From Candidatus Nomurabacteria bacterium (GTDB taxonomy: Bacteria > Patescibacteriota > Saccharimonadia > Saccharimonadales > Saccharimonadaceae), in contig JAISOF010000002.1 of NCBI GenBank assembly GCA_031275815.1, positions 1 through 62,379 of the forward strand: a stretch of DNA of 62,379 bases, written 5' to 3'. Numbering within the stretch: the stretch's first letter is position 1; each line of letters opens with the position of its first letter. Both the position numbers and the translations under genes were made by a program. This document shows, one piece after another, positions 6,950-15,474 of the stretch. Below the pieces are notes generated by a model. That model did no database searches. It was given only the letters and a program-made list of their open reading frames with translations, and had not been told where the DNA came from.

Positions 6950-9046
6950 ATGAGAAATAATATTGAAGAAGAAAAACGACGTGTGAAACTGTTAAGGTTG
7001 CGCGAGGAGCGGTTGAGGCAATTGAAAATCCGGCAGACGATTGAGAAAAATCAGAAATCGGCGCCAAAAGCCCAGCCCGCTCCGCCGAAAAACAACCGCA
7101 ATCGCCCGCGCACGCCGAGCAAGACGAGCAAGACGAAAGCTCCCGCGACCAAAAATGACGCGAACAAAGTCAATTTGTCGGTGGCGACACGGCGGGGCGA
7201 GATGAACCACGCAATTCGCATGAAGTTTCAGGATGTGAACGCACAGGCGACACAGCACGTGGTGGGGATTCCGGTCAACAAATCGCGATACAACGGCAAT
7301 CACGGCGAGCAGATTTCGACCAACACTCTGAAACAGGCGCGGCGCAATTTTGAAGCAGTGCGGGTGATTCCGATTGGCGGCGTGGGCGAGTTTGGGATTG
7401 GCAAAAACATGACTTTGATTGAATACAAGGACGAGATGGTGGTGATTGACATGGGGGTGTTGTTCGCGGGTGGCGATTATCCGGGCGTGAATTACATGAT
7501 TCCGGACATCAGATATCTGGAGCAGAACTTGCGCAAGGTCAAGGCGCTGGTGTTCACGCACAGCCACCTTGACCACATCGGCGCCTGCCGGCACCTGCTG
7601 CCGAAGTTCGGCAACTTGATGCCGATTTATGCGACGGATTTCACCATAAATATGATAAAAAAACAAATGGATGAGTTGCCGGACACACCGGATTTGAATT
7701 ATCAAGTGGTCGACCCGTTCAGGCACGATATCATCAAAGTCAGCGAACATTTGTCGGTGGAACTGGTGCACACTTTGCACTCAGTGCCTGGTAATGTATC
7801 GATTATCGTGCGGACACCGGTGGGAAATATCGTGTATATGGGCGACTGGCGGTTTGAAAACAACCCCTTGTTGCCAAAGTTTGATATGGAGCGGTTGGTG
7901 GAGGTATCGCAAAAAGAGAAGATACATCTCTTGGTGAATGAAAGTACCAACATCGACAGCCCAGGCACGCACCCGCATTCGGAATACGACGTGGGCGAAA
8001 ATCTCGGCAGGGTGATGGATAATCATGCCCATGGGCGGATTATTGTCAGCTGTTTTTCGTCGCAGATTATTCGCATGCAACTGGTGCTCGACGAGGCGAA
8101 AAAGCGCGGGCGCAAGGTGGCGTTTGCCGGATTTTCGATGATTAACAACATGGAAGTGGCTTTGAAGTCGCGTCAAATCAAGGTGCCGAAAGACGTGGTG
8201 ATGAAGATGGAAGACATTATCAAGTTGCCCGACGAGAAGGTCACGGTGATTTGCACGGGGTCGCAGGGCGAGCTGAACGCGGTGCTAAACCGCATGATAA
8301 CGGGGGCGCACAGGTATATCAAAATCAAGGCGACCGACACAATTGTTTTTTCGAGCAACCCGATTCCAGGCAACGAACCGCATGTGACGGCGACGGTGGA
8401 TGGACTGTTGCGCGAGGGTGCGCAGGTGATTCAACACGGCAAAAACCATATTCACAATCTGGGGCCGTTACATTTGTCGGGACACGCGTACTATGAAGAC
8501 CACGTGCGGTTGGTGCAGACGCTGAAACCCTTGAACTATTTGCCCAATCATGGCGAGTTTTACATGTTGGAGCACAATGCTCAGATGGCGGAATATGTTT
8601 GTGGCATTGACCGGAAGAATATTTTGGTGTGTGACGATGGTGATATTGTGGAATTATTTGATAATAAAATCCGCAAAAACGGGCGGATTGAGGTCGGTAG
8701 CGAGTTGTATGACAACAATGGCAACAAAGTGCACGAAGCGGTGGTCAAAGACCGGATTCACATTTCGACGGAGGGGATTTTTGCGATAATTCTCACGATT
8801 TCCAAGAAAACTGGGCGACTGTTGAAAACGCCGGACATCGTGTCGCGGGCGTTTATTTATCTTGACACTTCTGAAGAGTTGATTGGCAAAGTGCGCTATT
8901 ATTTGCGCACCAAGACCGACCGTTCCGTGCAGACGGACATTGAACTGGCGGCCCTGAAACAGGAAATCAAAGATGACGTGGCGCATATTTTGTATGATTC
9001 GACGGGGCACACGCCGGTGGTGATTCCGGTGATTAATAAGATTTGA
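6950..9046 (+). CDS. rnj: Ribonuclease J
   Basis: Metallo-beta-lactamase/beta-CASP nuclease that degrades and matures RNA in the cytoplasm (5'-to-3' exonuclease and endonuclease activities in characterised homologues). Zinc-binding THSHLDHIGA lies near residue 203; later come the HSVPGN and VYMGDWRF segments, NESTN, the beta-CASP FSSQ region and the C-terminal LSGHAYYEDH and PNHGE motifs. Compared with Bacillus enzymes, 'HGHxDH' is HSHLDH and 'HTGDFKFD' is YMGDWRFEN. A Lys/Arg/Pro-rich extension of about 110 residues precedes the catalytic core and may bind RNA or partners. I prefer ATG 6950, preceded by AAAGGTG; ATG 6914 lacks a ribosome site. It is the only obvious RNA-decay nuclease of the window besides RNase HII. 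Confidence 0.9.
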   Translation: MRNNIEEEKRRVKLLRLREERLRQLKIRQTIEKNQKSAPKAQPAPPKNNRNRPRTPSKTSKTKAPATKNDANKVNLSVATRRGEMNHAIRMKFQDVNAQATQHVVGIPVNKSRYNGNHGEQISTNTLKQARRNFEAVRVIPIGGVGEFGIGKNMTLIEYKDEMVVIDMGVLFAGGDYPGVNYMIPDIRYLEQNLRKVKALVFTHSHLDHIGACRHLLPKFGNLMPIYATDFTINMIKKQMDELPDTPDLNYQVVDPFRHDIIKVSEHLSVELVHTLHSVPGNVSIIVRTPVGNIVYMGDWRFENNPLLPKFDMERLVEVSQKEKIHLLVNESTNIDSPGTHPHSEYDVGENLGRVMDNHAHGRIIVSCFSSQIIRMQLVLDEAKKRGRKVAFAGFSMINNMEVALKSRQIKVPKDVVMKMEDIIKLPDEKVTVICTGSQGELNAVLNRMITGAHRYIKIKATDTIVFSSNPIPGNEPHVTATVDGLLREGAQVIQHGKNHIHNLGPLHLSGHAYYEDHVRLVQTLKPLNYLPNHGEFYMLEHNAQMAEYVCGIDRKNILVCDDGDIVELFDNKIRKNGRIEVGSELYDNNGNKVHEAVVKDRIHISTEGIFAIILTISKKTGRLLKTPDIVSRAFIYLDTSEELIGKVRYYLRTKTDRSVQTDIELAALKQEIKDDVAHILYDSTGHTPVVIPVINKI

Positions 9047-9163
9047 GGTTGGCGGAGGGCTACACGTTCAAAAGCAAATGGCGGGAGCCACGCGTTCCAA
9101 GCAAACTAAAGGGAGCGGTTGCAACAAGAGAGGTTTGGCGGGAGCGGTTTTCGCCCAAAGAAA

Positions 9164-9185
9164 CTGCCAGACTTGCGTCTGGCAG
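9164..9185. repeat. Perfect hairpin between convergent genes
   Basis: CTGCCAGAC (9164-9172), loop TTGC, GTCTGGCAG (9177-9185). There is no T-run on the plus side. It lies between the RNase J stop and the convergent small gene, so it may mark a 3' end processed or stabilised by structure. The rest of 9047-9212 shows no gene. Confidence 0.55.
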
Positions 9186-9212
9186 CGAAGGTGCGGTAGC
9201 TTGGGGGGCAAC

Positions 9213-9437
9213 TTATTTGCGATTACGGCAGTACCGGTGGTAAGTCAGGTTGTCTCTGCCTTGCCAACGGGCTATCTCGACGTCGTTCAGCTCCGAGTAG
9301 CGTGCTATTTCCTGTTTTGTTTTTTCATTTTTCTGGTCGATAGTCGCACGCCACTCCCCATACTTTTCACAACTGCCATCAAACTTGCAGGTGACAGTAC
9401 GGTTGCGACATTCAGGGACACAGGGGCAATTATTCAT
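9213..9437 (-). CDS. Small Cys-rich protein of gut-phage type
   Basis: 74 residues from ATG 9437, placed by GAAGGAGGAG upstream; a GTG at 9443 is the alternative. The N-terminal pattern NNCPCVPECRNRTVTCKFDGSCEKYGEW matches the 'C..C..R...C...C..Y..W' layout of small proteins common in Firmicutes phages, where they are uncharacterised; the cysteines could bind a metal. The charged second half is probably helical. A promoter with TTGACT, 17-nt spacer and TAAACT lies upstream (about 9467-9507). Its presence beside core genes suggests a phage-derived cargo gene. The family link is from memory of sequence style, not a search. Confidence 0.65.
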   Translation of the reverse strand: MNNCPCVPECRNRTVTCKFDGSCEKYGEWRATIDQKNEKTKQEIARYSELNDVEIARWQGRDNLTYHRYCRNRK

Positions 9438-9552
9438 CAGCACTCCTCCTTCAACTAGTCAGCTACCTGTTTAAAGTTTAACATGTATAGCTGGTTCAGT
9501 CAAGTGTTCATTGTTGCGCTGTTGGGTGACTCCGCCAATGCGTGGGAGGTGT

Positions 9553-10584
9553 TCATGCGCCGAGCGTGAAAAAGCTTTGGATGTGATAGTCGTCGCCCTC
9601 CACGCTGGCAACGGCAAGGAGGGGCGCGAAGTTCGGGATTTTGTGGAGTTTGGCGAAGATTTCGACGCCGAGTTGCATTTTGTGGAGTTTTTGGTCGGTG
9701 ATGGCGGCGAGGCCGTCGCCGTGTTCAATGGTTCGGCGATATTTGACCTCAGTGAAATAGTATTTTTCATCATGTTTTGAGATAATGTCAATTTCCACCA
9801 GCGGGGTTTTAAAATTGCGCGCCAGGACTTCGTGTCCTTGACGCTCCAACATCTCCACCACCACATCTTCCGCGCGGTTTCCGATTTTTGTTGTGTTTTT
9901 TACAACATTCTTAGCGGTGGCGGCAGAGTGGAAAGAACGGCGGGCGAATGGGGTGTGAGAGCGGCGAGCAGACGCTATATCTGGTGTCTGGACGCTAGAT
10001 ATAGCGTCTACGCCGCGATATTTTTGCAGTGGCTGAATGCTCAAGCGGTGCTCTGGGCAAACCCCGTGCCGTTCAATCGCCGCGAAATGCCCCGCAGTGC
10101 CATATCCCACGTGCTTTTCAAAACCATATTCCGGATGCGCCGCCGCCAATTTGGTCATATATTCATCGCGTGCCACTTTCGCCACAATCGCCGCCGCCGA
10201 CACGGCGTGGACCTTTTGGTCGGCTTTGACAAGTGTTGACGTATAGCGTTCCAAAGCAGTTCCCTCCAAAAAGTTAATAGTGCCATCAATCATGATTTCG
10301 TGAAACGTCACTTTGCTTTTTTGCACCGCCCGCACCGCCCGCCGCGTCGCCAACCGGAGCGCCTCAGCCATGCCGATTTCGTCGATTTTCCCAGCTGCCA
10401 CCCAACCCAGCCCCACGCCCGCGCCCGAAGCTATCACCAATTTCGACAACTCCGCGCGGCGCTTTTTTGACAATAACTTGCTGTCCGCGAGCCCCGCGAT
10501 GTCCTCCGCCAAAACCACCGCGCCGACCACAAGAGGCCCCGCAATGGAGCCTCTGCCTACTTCGTCAATGCCCAAAATTGCCAT
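9553..10584 (-). CDS. rnhB: RNase HII fused to a YraN/UPF0102 nuclease-like domain
   Basis: 343 residues. Residues 1-191 are RNase HII, which removes ribonucleotides and RNA from RNA-DNA hybrids; the acidic catalytic set is visible as D7-E8 (GIDEVGRG), D100 (MIDGT) and D122 (KADQKVHAVSA). Residues ~228-343 are a YraN/UPF0102 domain of the endonuclease-like fold (IGNRAEDVVVEMLERQG, LARNFKTPLVEIDII, YYFTEVKYRR; the E..D...EVK residues are present). In many bacteria rnhB and yraN are adjacent separate genes; here they form one reading frame. The linker (192-227) contains a palindromic DNA element. The ATG overlaps the rplS stop by one base, so translation is probably coupled. Confidence 0.9.
   Translation of the reverse strand: MAILGIDEVGRGSIAGPLVVGAVVLAEDIAGLADSKLLSKKRRAELSKLVIASGAGVGLGWVAAGKIDEIGMAEALRLATRRAVRAVQKSKVTFHEIMIDGTINFLEGTALERYTSTLVKADQKVHAVSAAAIVAKVARDEYMTKLAAAHPEYGFEKHVGYGTAGHFAAIERHGVCPEHRLSIQPLQKYRGVDAISSVQTPDIASARRSHTPFARRSFHSAATAKNVVKNTTKIGNRAEDVVVEMLERQGHEVLARNFKTPLVEIDIISKHDEKYYFTEVKYRRTIEHGDGLAAITDQKLHKMQLGVEIFAKLHKIPNFAPLLAVASVEGDDYHIQSFFTLGA
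9970..10009. repeat. Palindromic element inside the RnhB-YraN linker
   Basis: AGACGCTATATCT (9970-9982) and its perfect complement (9997-10009), extended outward by GCGGCG (9961-9966) and CGCCGC (10011-10016). It encodes linker residues 192-205 (ending QTPDIAS). A 17-bp part (9971-9987) is identical to 47808-47824, next to tRNA-Asn, where the companion arm also appears in swapped order. Resembles in-frame palindromic elements such as the Rickettsia RPEs (analogy only). Confidence 0.65.
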
Positions 10585-11132
10585 TATTCCGCCGGTTCTT
10601 CAGACCCCTCTTCTGCGTCTTTTTTCTCTTCTTGAACTTCGGCGGTTTTTTCTTCGGCCGCCAAAGCCTCTTCCGCTTGTTCAGCGGCTACGTCATCCAC
10701 CTCCGACGAGCTCGCCGCTGTTTCAACATTTTTCTCTTCACTGTCAACTGTCACATCATTAACAGCCTGCCTGTCAAAGTCCTTGCCCGCAAGCCGCGCT
10801 GATTTGCCACTACGACTGCGCAAATACGACAGATTATTACGCCGCACCTTGCCACGCGCCACCACTTCAATCTTCTCAACCAGCGGGGAATGCACCAAAA
10901 AACTTTTCTCCACACCGACGCCGGAAGCGATTTTGCGCACCGTAATCCGCGCCGTGTGCGACTGAGTCCGGTCAGTGCGAATCACCGTGCCTCGAAACAT
11001 CTGCACGCGCTCTTTATCGCCCTCTTTGATTTTTTGATATACTTTCACCGTGTCGCCACTTTTCACCGCAACTACTGCCGGTTTTTTCATAGTGTCGTTG
11101 ACTTTTTTGATTAGTTCAAAACCTGAAATCAT
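10584..11132 (-). CDS. rplS: Large ribosomal subunit protein bL19
   Basis: 182 residues. The first ~115 are L19, which sits at the subunit interface (KSGDTVKVYQKIKEGDKERVQMFRGTVI, GVGVEKSFLVHSP, KVRRNNLSYLR). The remaining ~65 are a low-complexity acidic tail rich in E, A and D, absent from standard L19 (about 115 residues). Start ATG 11132 follows GAGGCG; the internal MKKPAVV start is an alternative nearer the usual N-terminus. First gene of an rplS-rnhB/yraN operon, with a minus-strand promoter TTGCAA, 17-nt spacer, TAGAAT overlapping the divergent aminopeptidase promoter. Confidence 0.92.
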   Translation of the reverse strand: MISGFELIKKVNDTMKKPAVVAVKSGDTVKVYQKIKEGDKERVQMFRGTVIRTDRTQSHTARITVRKIASGVGVEKSFLVHSPLVEKIEVVARGKVRRNNLSYLRSRSGKSARLAGKDFDRQAVNDVTVDSEEKNVETAASSSEVDDVAAEQAEEALAAEEKTAEVQEEKKDAEEGSEEPAE

Positions 11133-11164
11133 ATTTTTTCGCCTCTTTTATAAAAACTCCTGTC

Positions 11165-11206
11165 ATTCTATCACACTTTGCATTTATTTGCAAAGGGGTA
11201 TACAAT
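11165..11206. promoter_or_regulatory. Overlapping divergent promoters (rplS and M1 aminopeptidase)
   Basis: Minus strand: TTGCAA (11193-11188), 17-nt spacer, TAGAAT (11170-11165). Plus strand: TTGCAT (11178-11183), 17-nt spacer, TACAAT (11201-11206). Each -35 box lies in the other promoter's spacer, so polymerase binding should be mutually exclusive. Confidence 0.7.
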
Positions 11207-11213
11207 GAATTAT

Positions 11214-13616
11214 ATGAAAAAAGTGGAGAGATTTATCAAATATTTTACGCCAGAGCGCTATTTATTAGATCTGACGTTGGACAAAAACAACTTAAGCTTT
11301 TCCGGAATTGTGAATATTCACGGATTAGCGAAGGACAAAATTATCAAGTTGCACCAAAAGGGGCTGAATATCACGTCGGTAATGCACGGCGCGACGCCAC
11401 TGAAGTTTGAAGTGACGGAGGACGCGCTGGTGGTGCATGGCGTGGAGGTCAAGTCGCTAGAGCTCACGGTGGAGTTTGACGGCGCCATCTCGGAGCAAAT
11501 GCACGGCTGTTACCTATCAAAATATCAATTTGATGGCTTTGAGGAGCGGGTGATTGCGACGCAGTTTGAGAGTCATTTTGCGCGCGAGTGCTTCCCGTGC
11601 GTCGATGAGCCGGAGGCGAAAGCGATTTTCAATTTGCGGTTGATTACGCTTGGCGCGGAGGATACGGTGTTGTCTAATATGCCGATTTTGAAACAGGAGC
11701 CGGTGGAAAATGCGGGGCAAAATTGGACGGCGACCACGTTTTCCCCCACGCCACGCATGTCAACCTATCTGTTGGCGTTTGTGGTGGGCAAATTCAACAA
11801 GGTTTCCGCTAAGAACCAGCATGGTGTCACAGTGTCAACGTACGCCCCGCTCAACCAACCGGTGAAATCTTTGCACTTTGCCAATCGGATTGCTGGCGAA
11901 AGCTTGGATTTTTATTCCGACAAGTTTGGGTTTGATTACCCTTTGCCGAAGTTGGATCAGGTGGCGTTACCGGATTTTGAGGCGGGCGCGATGGAAAACT
12001 GGGGGTTGGTGACTTATCGCGAGAGTTGTTTGTTGTTCAACGAGGCGACCACTTCGGTGGCGGCGCAGATTTTCATTGCTTCAGTGATTGTGCACGAGCT
12101 GTCGCACCAGTGGTTTGGCAATTTGGTGACGATGAAGTGGTGGGATGATTTGTGGTTGAATGAGAGTTTTGCCACGATGATGGCGGTGATTTGTTTGGAG
12201 GCGATTCATCCGGAGTGGAAAGCGCTGGAGGATTTTTGGACGAACGACCGCCCGTATGCCATGAACCGCGACGCCCTTCGCGGCGTGCAGCCGATTCGGC
12301 AGGATGTGGCGCACCCTGACGAGATTCAGACTTTGTTTGACGGGGCGATTGTGTACAGCAAGGGTGCTTGTTTGATGTTTATGCTGAAGGATATTGTGGG
12401 TGAGGAGGCGTTTTATAGGGGTTTGGCGGACTATTTCAAGGATTTTGCTTACACGAACGCGGTGGGCGATGATTTGTGGGGCGAGCTGGAGAAATATACC
12501 ACAGTTGATATTTTATCTTTGATGAACCAATGGATTTCGCGGCCCAATTATCCGGTGATTGCGGAGGATGGCAGCCAAAAATCCATTGCGGGGACGGGCG
12601 ATACTTATCCGATTCCCAAAGTTGCGGATGATTTGTCGGGTTATTATGTGTTGGATTTGAATGACGAAAAGTTCAATAAAGTTATCGCAACGTTTGCGGG
12701 CAAGACTTTGGGGCAGAAGTTGCGCGTGGTGCTGGATAGTTATCTGCTTGCGAAAAACAATCTGTTTCCAGCCGCAAAATTGTTTCATATCTTGCAGGAA
12801 ATGCGCTCGGAACAGAGCGAGGCGGCGTGGTTTATGGCGGGGCGGCTGTTCGGAACTTTGCGGTTGTTCATTGAAAAAGACAGTTTGGTGGAAGTCAAGT
12901 TTCGGGCGTTGGTCGGTGAGGTATCGGAGAATCAGTATCAGAGGTTGGGGTGGGAATCTGTGTCCGGCGAGTTGCCGATAACGGCGGAACTTCGCACGAT
13001 GATTATATCAAATATGATATATTCCGAGCGTGAGGATGTGGTGGTGCAAGCTTTGGAAAAATATGACGAAGCTTTGGAAAAAATTGATAAAAACTTGCGC
13101 GCGGTGATTATTGCCGCCAAGCTTCGCCACGATTTTTCCGAACCGTTGCTGAAACGAACCCTGTTATATTACCAAAACGCCACTTCTCCCGACATCAAAG
13201 ACGACATTTGTCAAGGCGTAACGGGCGGGTTTGAAAATGTGGATGTGATTTATTATATTTTTGATTTCATCAAGGATTTCAACAGCGTGCGTCCGCAAGA
13301 CACTTTGGCTTGGGTGGCGGGACTGTTGCGCAATAACCACACCAGCCAATTGGCGTGGGAGTTTGTCAAGGATAATTGGGGCTGGCTGGAGCAACATTTC
13401 AAAGACGGCAAGGGACTCAGCAGTTATCCGCGCGTGGCGGTGGCGGCTCTCAAAACTGAGGCGGACCTCAAAGATTACAAGAAGTTCTTCGGGCAGTTCG
13501 CCGACCGTCCGGAGCTGGCGCGAGATATTGCGCTGGGGATTGAGGAGCTGGAGAAGAAAATCCAGTTGATTGCGCGCAATAAATCTGAGGTGGAATCGTA
13601 TTTAGAGTACCCCTGA
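11214..13616 (+). CDS. M1-family zinc aminopeptidase
   Basis: 800 residues. M1 aminopeptidases remove N-terminal residues from peptides. The exopeptidase motif GAMENWG lies near residue 257 and the zinc site HELSHQW at ~293, with the third ligand in NESFA about 18 residues on (HExxH-x18-E). The N-terminal beta domain and the long helical C-terminal (ERAP-like) domain both look complete. No signal peptide, so it is cytoplasmic and fits an organism scavenging amino acids from peptides. Start: ATG 11214 (MKKVERF) begins 7 nt after the -10 box TACAAT, so the mRNA is probably leaderless; ATG 11205 overlaps the -10 box and is unlikely. Confidence 0.92.
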   Translation: MKKVERFIKYFTPERYLLDLTLDKNNLSFSGIVNIHGLAKDKIIKLHQKGLNITSVMHGATPLKFEVTEDALVVHGVEVKSLELTVEFDGAISEQMHGCYLSKYQFDGFEERVIATQFESHFARECFPCVDEPEAKAIFNLRLITLGAEDTVLSNMPILKQEPVENAGQNWTATTFSPTPRMSTYLLAFVVGKFNKVSAKNQHGVTVSTYAPLNQPVKSLHFANRIAGESLDFYSDKFGFDYPLPKLDQVALPDFEAGAMENWGLVTYRESCLLFNEATTSVAAQIFIASVIVHELSHQWFGNLVTMKWWDDLWLNESFATMMAVICLEAIHPEWKALEDFWTNDRPYAMNRDALRGVQPIRQDVAHPDEIQTLFDGAIVYSKGACLMFMLKDIVGEEAFYRGLADYFKDFAYTNAVGDDLWGELEKYTTVDILSLMNQWISRPNYPVIAEDGSQKSIAGTGDTYPIPKVADDLSGYYVLDLNDEKFNKVIATFAGKTLGQKLRVVLDSYLLAKNNLFPAAKLFHILQEMRSEQSEAAWFMAGRLFGTLRLFIEKDSLVEVKFRALVGEVSENQYQRLGWESVSGELPITAELRTMIISNMIYSEREDVVVQALEKYDEALEKIDKNLRAVIIAAKLRHDFSEPLLKRTLLYYQNATSPDIKDDICQGVTGGFENVDVIYYIFDFIKDFNSVRPQDTLAWVAGLLRNNHTSQLAWEFVKDNWGWLEQHFKDGKGLSSYPRVAVAALKTEADLKDYKKFFGQFADRPELARDIALGIEELEKKIQLIARNKSEVESYLEYP

Positions 13617-13637
13617 AAAATCCGCCAACTACTACGG

Positions 13638-15338
13638 TTAAGAGCCAGCTATACACCTGATAGCACCCCCATCGTACTTATAAGTGTTTGTCCCCGCCGA
13701 AACACGCGTGGTGCTGAAAGAAAAGGCCGGCGTCGCCCAAGACTGTGTACCCGCTCTACTCGACCAATACTCTCCATCATTGCTTTGATTGACCAAGCCG
13801 AAATAATTAGTAGTCCGAGGATTAAAATACCCAGAATAAACACCCCGCCATATGCTGGAAGCTCCTATAAGGCTACTGTGTTGGCTGCCAAGGGCAGTGT
13901 AAAGATCCTTGGGGTCACCACCATTCCATTGACCACCCACCAGATTTATTTTAGGCAATCGCCAACCTGTTGGGCAAATGGACGCCGTGGCCTCACTATT
14001 TGTCATGTTTGCTGTGCCAGTACCAGCAGTGGCGGCATACCAATTATACAGATAACCACATTCAGTATAATCAATACTGCCAGCAGTAGTACGGTAGGAG
14101 GAAGTGCAGGCAGTTCCAAGATGTTGCGCGACCCTACCACCATTTGGAGCACTGTCTGTGTACGGATCAACATAGTAAGCCGCAGAGGTGGAACTTTCCG
14201 TCCAGCTACTAGAGCCGTCACCTGTATAATGGGTCATAGTGCCGAAACTGACCCCATGATTATTGATGGAAGACCCGTCAGCGTTCCCACCATAAGCAAG
14301 ATTAGTTATCATCCAACACTTATTATCCGGCATTTTTGCAATCGCATAATAGCGGTCATCTCGGTCGTCTTTGACTAGTGAAATTGCGTCAATGTTCGTA
14401 CCCCTAAACACTGTAGCAGCGGTGCACATAGTCGATGTGACGTTTTGGATGTCGTCGCCATCAGCAATGATTTTAGTTGCTGGCGGCGAGCTTGATACGC
14501 TCCACGACCGTGCGGTGGTGTTTGACACATGGCCGTCCATTGAGCGGCAAGCCACATAATAAGTATAATGACCACCATTTGCAACAGTGATACTTTGACT
14601 GTGCGTGGTGCTATTAGTGTCTTCAAAGGTGTCCGGAAGGCTGTTATAGGCTACATTATTGGTGCCATATTTGCAAGTGGCAACTTTATTGGTGGTAACA
14701 ACCAGATTTGTGGAAGTGGTGCCATAAGCCAAAGCTTGGTCGGCGGCAGGGTTGGTAATGGTGACAGCAAAAGGGAGAATTTCATCATAAGCAATATCCA
14801 CTGTATAGTTGCCGATGTTGGTGCCAGCTGGGATGGTGATAATTACATTGAAAGTCGTGGTTTCACCGTTTGCTATGCCAGAGATATCGTTGTCATCAGA
14901 CAGAATAGTGGTTGGGGTGGAAGCGAGACTGCAGGGGTTGGTATTATTACAGGTAGAAGTTTTATTGGCGGTTATGCTGGCGCTGTCTGGATAGATTTGA
15001 ACCGTTGAGCCGGCTGGGAGTGTGGTGTTTAAAGCGGCAGTGAGACTGTATCCATCGGTGGCACTAGTGTCTTTGACGTTGACGATTGACGCTTTGTTGA
15101 TGATGGTGATATTGTTGTCTTGAGTGGTGGTGATGGTTTGGTTGTTGTCGGTGACGGTAATGGTGTTAGTGAGGGCTTCGGTGGGGTTGATGGTCTGATA
15201 AAAAATAGCTGCGAGAACAGCAAAGGTCAGGACGAAGGTGGCAGGAATGATGAGTTTGGGATGCTTCAAAAATAACAATTTGGCTGAGCTTAATCTTGGT
15301 TTTTTGCGATGTATTTTTATGCTTGGTTGGTGTTTCAT
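13638..15338 (-). CDS. Surface protein with Fibrobacter-major-type (C-type-lectin-like) C-terminal domain
   Basis: 566 residues. A basic cytoplasmic N-terminus is followed by one transmembrane/signal helix (about residues 30-50) and TINPTEA. Residues ~55-190 form a Thr/Asn-rich beta module (VTDNNQTITTTQDNNIT, then a calcium-like or disulfide segment TCNNTNPCSL) that is paralogous to the N-terminal module of the protein at 43.6-45.7 kb. Then comes a linker module with 'YYVACRSMDGH'. The C-terminal ~240 residues match the Fibrobacter succinogenes major paralogous domain: KCWMITNLAYGG, GYLYNWYAATAG, ICPTGWRLPK, YWSSRAG and a final GGAIRCIAG. Such lectin-like domains bind extracellular ligands. 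Start from AAAAGGAGG upstream. Convergent with the aminopeptidase, 21 nt apart. Confidence 0.8.
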   Translation of the reverse strand: MKHQPSIKIHRKKPRLSSAKLLFLKHPKLIIPATFVLTFAVLAAIFYQTINPTEALTNTITVTDNNQTITTTQDNNITIINKASIVNVKDTSATDGYSLTAALNTTLPAGSTVQIYPDSASITANKTSTCNNTNPCSLASTPTTILSDDNDISGIANGETTTFNVIITIPAGTNIGNYTVDIAYDEILPFAVTITNPAADQALAYGTTSTNLVVTTNKVATCKYGTNNVAYNSLPDTFEDTNSTTHSQSITVANGGHYTYYVACRSMDGHVSNTTARSWSVSSSPPATKIIADGDDIQNVTSTMCTAATVFRGTNIDAISLVKDDRDDRYYAIAKMPDNKCWMITNLAYGGNADGSSINNHGVSFGTMTHYTGDGSSSWTESSTSAAYYVDPYTDSAPNGGRVAQHLGTACTSSYRTTAGSIDYTECGYLYNWYAATAGTGTANMTNSEATASICPTGWRLPKINLVGGQWNGGDPKDLYTALGSQHSSLIGASSIWRGVYSGYFNPRTTNYFGLVNQSNDGEYWSSRAGTQSWATPAFSFSTTRVSAGTNTYKYDGGAIRCIAGS

Positions 15339-15462
15339 GAAAACCTCCTTTTTACTTCCAAAATATATAGTATAGACTTATTTTAACATAAGTATTATTT
15401 TAATACCACTATTTTGGGCAAAAAGTTTTGCCTAGGAGAGTCCACGAGGGGTTGTTTCGTGT

Positions 15463-15468
15463 TAAAAT
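15463..15468 (+). promoter_or_regulatory. Extended -10 of the TrmH-family gene
   Basis: TAAAAT with TG one base upstream (TGTTAAAAT); the ATG at 15475 follows 6 nt after the box. No good -35 is seen. The same TGTTAAAAT arrangement precedes dnaE. Confidence 0.55.
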
Positions 15469-15474
15469 GAAAAA

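Noticed and set aside
9043-9458. Plus-strand frames after RNase J
   Set aside because: They overlap the better supported Cys-rich gene on the other strand and lack start signals.
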